From the NCBI GenBank assembly GCA_937897665.1, contig CALCPB010000994.1, positions 1-7,878 of the forward strand: a stretch of 7,878 nucleotides of DNA, written 5' to 3'. The translations under genes were made by a program, and so were the position numbers. A model generated the notes under the pieces. The model did not search any database. It saw nothing but the letters and a program-made list of their open reading frames with translations, and was not told the origin of the DNA. The DNA comes from an uncultured Halomicronema sp. Lineage in GTDB: Bacteria; Cyanobacteriota; Cyanobacteriia; Phormidesmidales; Phormidesmidaceae. Shown piece by piece: positions 4,832-7,878 of the stretch (position 1 is the first letter of the stretch; the number at the start of each line of letters is the position of its first letter).

Positions 4832-7800
4832 ATGACTTTATCCGCTGGGACTGCTCTACTGTTGTGCGCGATCGCCTTTGCCGTCGGTAGCCTGCCCATC
4901 ATTGACTGGCTGGTGCGCGGACTGACGCAGCAGCGCTTGGCTGAGTTGGGCACGGGGAATCTCAGCGTCTCAGCCGCGTTTTATCACGGCGGCACCAAGC
5001 TGGGGCTGCTGGCGGTCGCCTCAGAAGCCGCTAAGGGCATTGGCGTCGTGCTGCTGGCGCGATCGCTCTTTGCCGACTCGGCGCCCTGGGAGCTGATCGC
5101 GCTGATCGCCCTCGTTTTAGGCCGCTACACGCTGGGCGGCAGTGCTGGCACAACGAATGTGGTTTGGGGCTATATTACCCATGACTGGGTGATTGCCCTG
5201 GCGACCTGGGTGCTGTCGGGCCTCTGGTTTGCGATCGTGCGGCGGCGGCAACCCGCGCGACTCGGTGTGTTAGTGCTGTTGCCATTGTTAGAGGCGCTGC
5301 GCCGTCCCGAGAGTCCCGCAACGATTGTCGCCGCCACCGGACTGAGCCTGCTGATCGCCGCCATCTATCAGCGCCTGCCCGATGACTTGGCCCTCACCCC
5401 GAGTCAACCTCAGTCCGATACTCGGCCAATGTTTCACTTTCTTCGAGGTCAGGATGTGATTGGGTCACTCAACGACAAACCTCAAGCCGCCCAAATGGGC
5501 AATAAAGCCGCCACGCTGGCGCAGCTCAAACGGTGGGGTTACGCCGTGCCAGGGGGCTGGATTTTGCCCCAGGGCAGCAGCGGGCCAGCGCTCGTCACGC
5601 ACCTCGAATCGGTCGAATCCGACCCCTGGCAGCACCCATGGATCGTCCGCTCCTCCGCGCTGGATGAAGATGGTGAGGTGGTCTCTGGGGCCGGACAGTA
5701 CGAGTCGATCGCCGACGTGCGTAGCGCCGCTGATTTAACCCAGGCGATTGACCACTGTCGCCAATCCTATAACCAAGCTGCCGCGGCCCAATATCGCCGC
5801 GATCGCGGCCTGACGGACCAAACGGGCCTAGCCCTGCTGGTGCAAAAACAGGTACCGGGCCAGTATTCCGGCGTAGCCTTTAGCCGCGACCCGGTTGAGC
5901 CGGGCGCTGCCGTGGTGGTCGAAGCCTTGGCAGGTGGGGCAGATCAGGTCGTTTCCGGTCAGGTCACCCCCGAACAGTATCGGCTGGAGGTCGATGACGC
6001 TCAGCTGAGCGAGGTGAGTCCTAGCGACCTCGCCCAGATCGAGGCCGCGCCCGCCGCCGCGAGTGAAAACGGCGGAACGAGTTTGGATAGCGCCGCAAAT
6101 CCCATTCCCCCCGCGCTGATCCAGCAGGTTGCTCAACTGGCACGTCATTTAGAACTGCGCTACCACGGCATTCCGCAAGATATTGAATGGAGCTTTGACG
6201 GCGAGACGCTGTGGCTGCTGCAGGCTCGCCCCATCACGACGCTGAGCCCCATTTGGACGCGCAAAATCGCTGCCGAGGTGATTCCCGGCGTGATTCGGCC
6301 CCTCACCTGGTCAATTAACCGACCGCTGACCTGTGGCGTATGGGGCGATATTTTTACGATTGTGCTGGGCGATCGCGCCGCCGGACTCGACTTTGGCAAT
6401 ACGGCGACGCTACACTACTCGCGGGCCTACTTTAACGCCACGCTGCTGGGCACCACCTTTCGTCGCATGGGTTTGCCGCCCGAGAGTCTGGAATTTCTCA
6501 CGTTGGGCAGCAAGTTTAGCAAACCGCCCATTGGCAGCACGCTGCAAAATGTGCCAGGACTGCTGCGACTACTGCGTCGCGAATGGCGACTACTAAAAGA
6601 TTTTGAGCAGGACGATCGCCAGCAGTTCATCCCGGTATTAGCTCACCTGCGGGCCGCCCCCGCCACCACGCTCACGGCCCCGGAGCTGCTGACCCGCATC
6701 GACACAATTTTGCAACAGCTGCAGCGGGCGACCTACTACAGCATCTTGGCCCCGCTGAGTTTTGCGCTGCGGCGATCGCTGTTCAAAATTCCCGAAACCG
6801 ATCTAGATTCCCGCGATCAGCCTGAGGTGGCTTCCCTACAGGCAGTCAAAGCGCTGGCGCGATCGACCCGCGAGCAGTATCCCGACTGGGTGGCGACAGC
6901 TGCAACTTCCGTTTCCCCCGCGCACCTGCTGGAACAGCTGGCCGCACTGCCCCAAGGCCAAACTGTGCTGACCGCACTGGATGAAATTTTGGAGCGCTAC
7001 GGCTACCTCAGTGAAGTCGGCACCGATATCGCCGTACCCACCTGGCGCGAAGATCCGCAGCCCGTCCAGACGCTGTTTGCTCAGTTCTTAACCAATCCGC
7101 CCCCCGACCCGGCGTCTGCCAAGGATGCAATAAGTCCTTCAGAAGAAAGTTCAGTGACTGGCTCCGCGTCGCCTACGGGCTGGCGCGATCGTCAGGTGCA
7201 GGCGCGGCTCAATCTCAAGGGGCGGGTGGCGACGGTCTACCTCACGTTGTTGGCTGAACTGCGCTGGAGTCTGCTGGCCTTGACCGCCCAGGCGATCGCG
7301 CAAAATCGCCTGCAGCAGCCGGAGGACGGCTTCTTTTTGACCTATGACGAACTGCGGGCCAGTGTGGAAACGCCAGAGTCATTTTCCCATGAAGCGCTGC
7401 AGGCATTAGTGGCGGCGCGGCGATCGCAGTTCGAGCTGCACCAAGCACAAACCACGGTGCCCTTCATTGTGTATGGCGACGAGCCGCCCCCCACGCCACT
7501 CGCCACCTCGCCCACGCCACCTCGATCTGGGGTTTTGCAAGGCATAGGAGCCAGCGCCGGTCAGGTGCAAGGCCCCGTGCGAGTGTTGACGACCCTACAG
7601 CTGAGTGAGCCGATTGCCCCCGGCACTATCATCGTCGTGCCCTACACCGATGCCGGATGGGGGCCGATTTTGGCCCAGGCGGCAGGCTTAGTGGCTGAGG
7701 TGGGGGGCAAACTTTCCCACGGGGCGATCGTGGCGCGGGAATATCAAATTCCGGCGGTGATGAATATCCCTGAGGCGACCCAGCAGTTTCAAGACGGACA

Positions 7801-7876
7801 AATGGTGCGCATTGATGGCCGCGCGGGCACGGTCGAGCGGTTGACCGAAACGGCAGCAGCCGGGTCACTTTCTTGA
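4832..7876 (+). CDS. PlsY-like membrane domain fused to PEP/pyruvate-dikinase-type phosphotransferase
   Basis: The product is 1014 residues. Residues 1-182 form a membrane domain with about six hydrophobic segments, similar in length and layout to glycerol-3-phosphate acyltransferase PlsY, with G-T-G-N at 40-43 and G-G-x-A-G-T-T-N at 102-109. Residues about 208-470 form a PPDK N-terminal ATP-grasp domain: GNKAATL (Lys225), VRSSALDED (Arg273), SGVAFSRDP (346-354), and IPQDIEW with LLQARP (Asp450, Glu452, Gln464, Arg466). The Asp-Glu-Gln spacing equals that of PPDK Asp321, Glu323 and Gln335. A middle region of unknown fold spans about 470-880. A Pro-rich linker (885-898) leads to a phosphohistidine domain (901-1005) with GGKLSHGAIVARE, catalytic His963. 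There is no C-terminal TIM barrel, so the order resembles rifampin phosphotransferase. The ATG at 4832 is the first start in frame (TGA at 4826) and has no clear Shine-Dalgarno sequence. The substrate is unknown. Confidence 0.88.
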   Translation: MTLSAGTALLLCAIAFAVGSLPIIDWLVRGLTQQRLAELGTGNLSVSAAFYHGGTKLGLLAVASEAAKGIGVVLLARSLFADSAPWELIALIALVLGRYTLGGSAGTTNVVWGYITHDWVIALATWVLSGLWFAIVRRRQPARLGVLVLLPLLEALRRPESPATIVAATGLSLLIAAIYQRLPDDLALTPSQPQSDTRPMFHFLRGQDVIGSLNDKPQAAQMGNKAATLAQLKRWGYAVPGGWILPQGSSGPALVTHLESVESDPWQHPWIVRSSALDEDGEVVSGAGQYESIADVRSAADLTQAIDHCRQSYNQAAAAQYRRDRGLTDQTGLALLVQKQVPGQYSGVAFSRDPVEPGAAVVVEALAGGADQVVSGQVTPEQYRLEVDDAQLSEVSPSDLAQIEAAPAAASENGGTSLDSAANPIPPALIQQVAQLARHLELRYHGIPQDIEWSFDGETLWLLQARPITTLSPIWTRKIAAEVIPGVIRPLTWSINRPLTCGVWGDIFTIVLGDRAAGLDFGNTATLHYSRAYFNATLLGTTFRRMGLPPESLEFLTLGSKFSKPPIGSTLQNVPGLLRLLRREWRLLKDFEQDDRQQFIPVLAHLRAAPATTLTAPELLTRIDTILQQLQRATYYSILAPLSFALRRSLFKIPETDLDSRDQPEVASLQAVKALARSTREQYPDWVATAATSVSPAHLLEQLAALPQGQTVLTALDEILERYGYLSEVGTDIAVPTWREDPQPVQTLFAQFLTNPPPDPASAKDAISPSEESSVTGSASPTGWRDRQVQARLNLKGRVATVYLTLLAELRWSLLALTAQAIAQNRLQQPEDGFFLTYDELRASVETPESFSHEALQALVAARRSQFELHQAQTTVPFIVYGDEPPPTPLATSPTPPRSGVLQGIGASAGQVQGPVRVLTTLQLSEPIAPGTIIVVPYTDAGWGPILAQAAGLVAEVGGKLSHGAIVAREYQIPAVMNIPEATQQFQDGQMVRIDGRAGTVERLTETAAAGSLS

Positions 7877-7878
7877 GA

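Larger units (their letters stand above)
373..7427. repeat. Dispersed HIP1 palindromes (GCGATCGC), 17 copies
   Basis: Exact GCGATCGC starts at 373, 544, 1274, 1411, 2930, 3172, 3354, 3740, 3927, 4657, 4868, 5059, 5799, 6369, 6772, 7292 and 7420. This octamer is the highly iterated palindrome typical of many cyanobacterial genomes, and its density here is the main evidence for the host group. Copies lie in both genes and gaps. The longest empty interval, 1419-2929, covers the whole acetamidase-family gene. Confidence 0.9.

Overview
The window looks like chromosomal DNA of a cyanobacterium. I count 17 exact copies of the palindrome GCGATCGC (HIP1) in 7.9 kb, where about 0.1 would be expected by chance. 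The genes are GC-rich, and several encode proteins of types I associate with cyanobacteria. No rRNA, tRNA, CRISPR array, insertion sequence or phage gene was seen. The genus cannot be fixed from the sequence.

Layout. (1) Positions 1-289 hold no gene I can defend. (2) Positions 416-721 (+) encode a small one-pass membrane protein with a coiled coil. Its reading frame continues upstream through a basic segment to ATG codons at 278 and 290, but an amber stop at 296-298 interrupts it. (3) Positions 874-1101 (-) encode a small three-helix membrane protein with a CxxC. (4) A gene-free stretch of about 490 bases follows. (5) Positions 1596-2897 (+) encode an exported acetamidase/formamidase-family protein. 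Its stop overlaps the start of a short Tat-signal protein (2894-3340) that resembles parts of a periplasmic solute-binding protein; the two form a tight operon. (6) Positions 3341-3721 are a gap between convergent genes. (7) Positions 3722-4627 (-) encode a CPBP (Abi) intramembrane protease, with a TTG start. (8) A 204-base divergent promoter region leads to (9) a 1014-residue fusion at 4832-7876 (+). This joins a PlsY-like membrane domain to a pyruvate-phosphate-dikinase-type phosphotransferase made of an ATP-grasp domain, a middle region and a C-terminal phosphohistidine domain.

How the genes may work together. Only the acetamidase/Tat pair is clearly co-transcribed and translationally coupled. 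Both products should act outside the cytoplasmic membrane, which suggests amide hydrolysis or sensing in the periplasm. The fusion is the most unusual object. Its dikinase half keeps the nucleotide-binding and phosphohistidine residues and lacks the PEP-binding TIM barrel of PPDK and PEP synthase, giving it the domain order of rifampin phosphotransferase. The PlsY half has lost most recognised acyltransferase residues. I infer a membrane-anchored phosphotransferase acting on an unknown, possibly lipid-linked, substrate.
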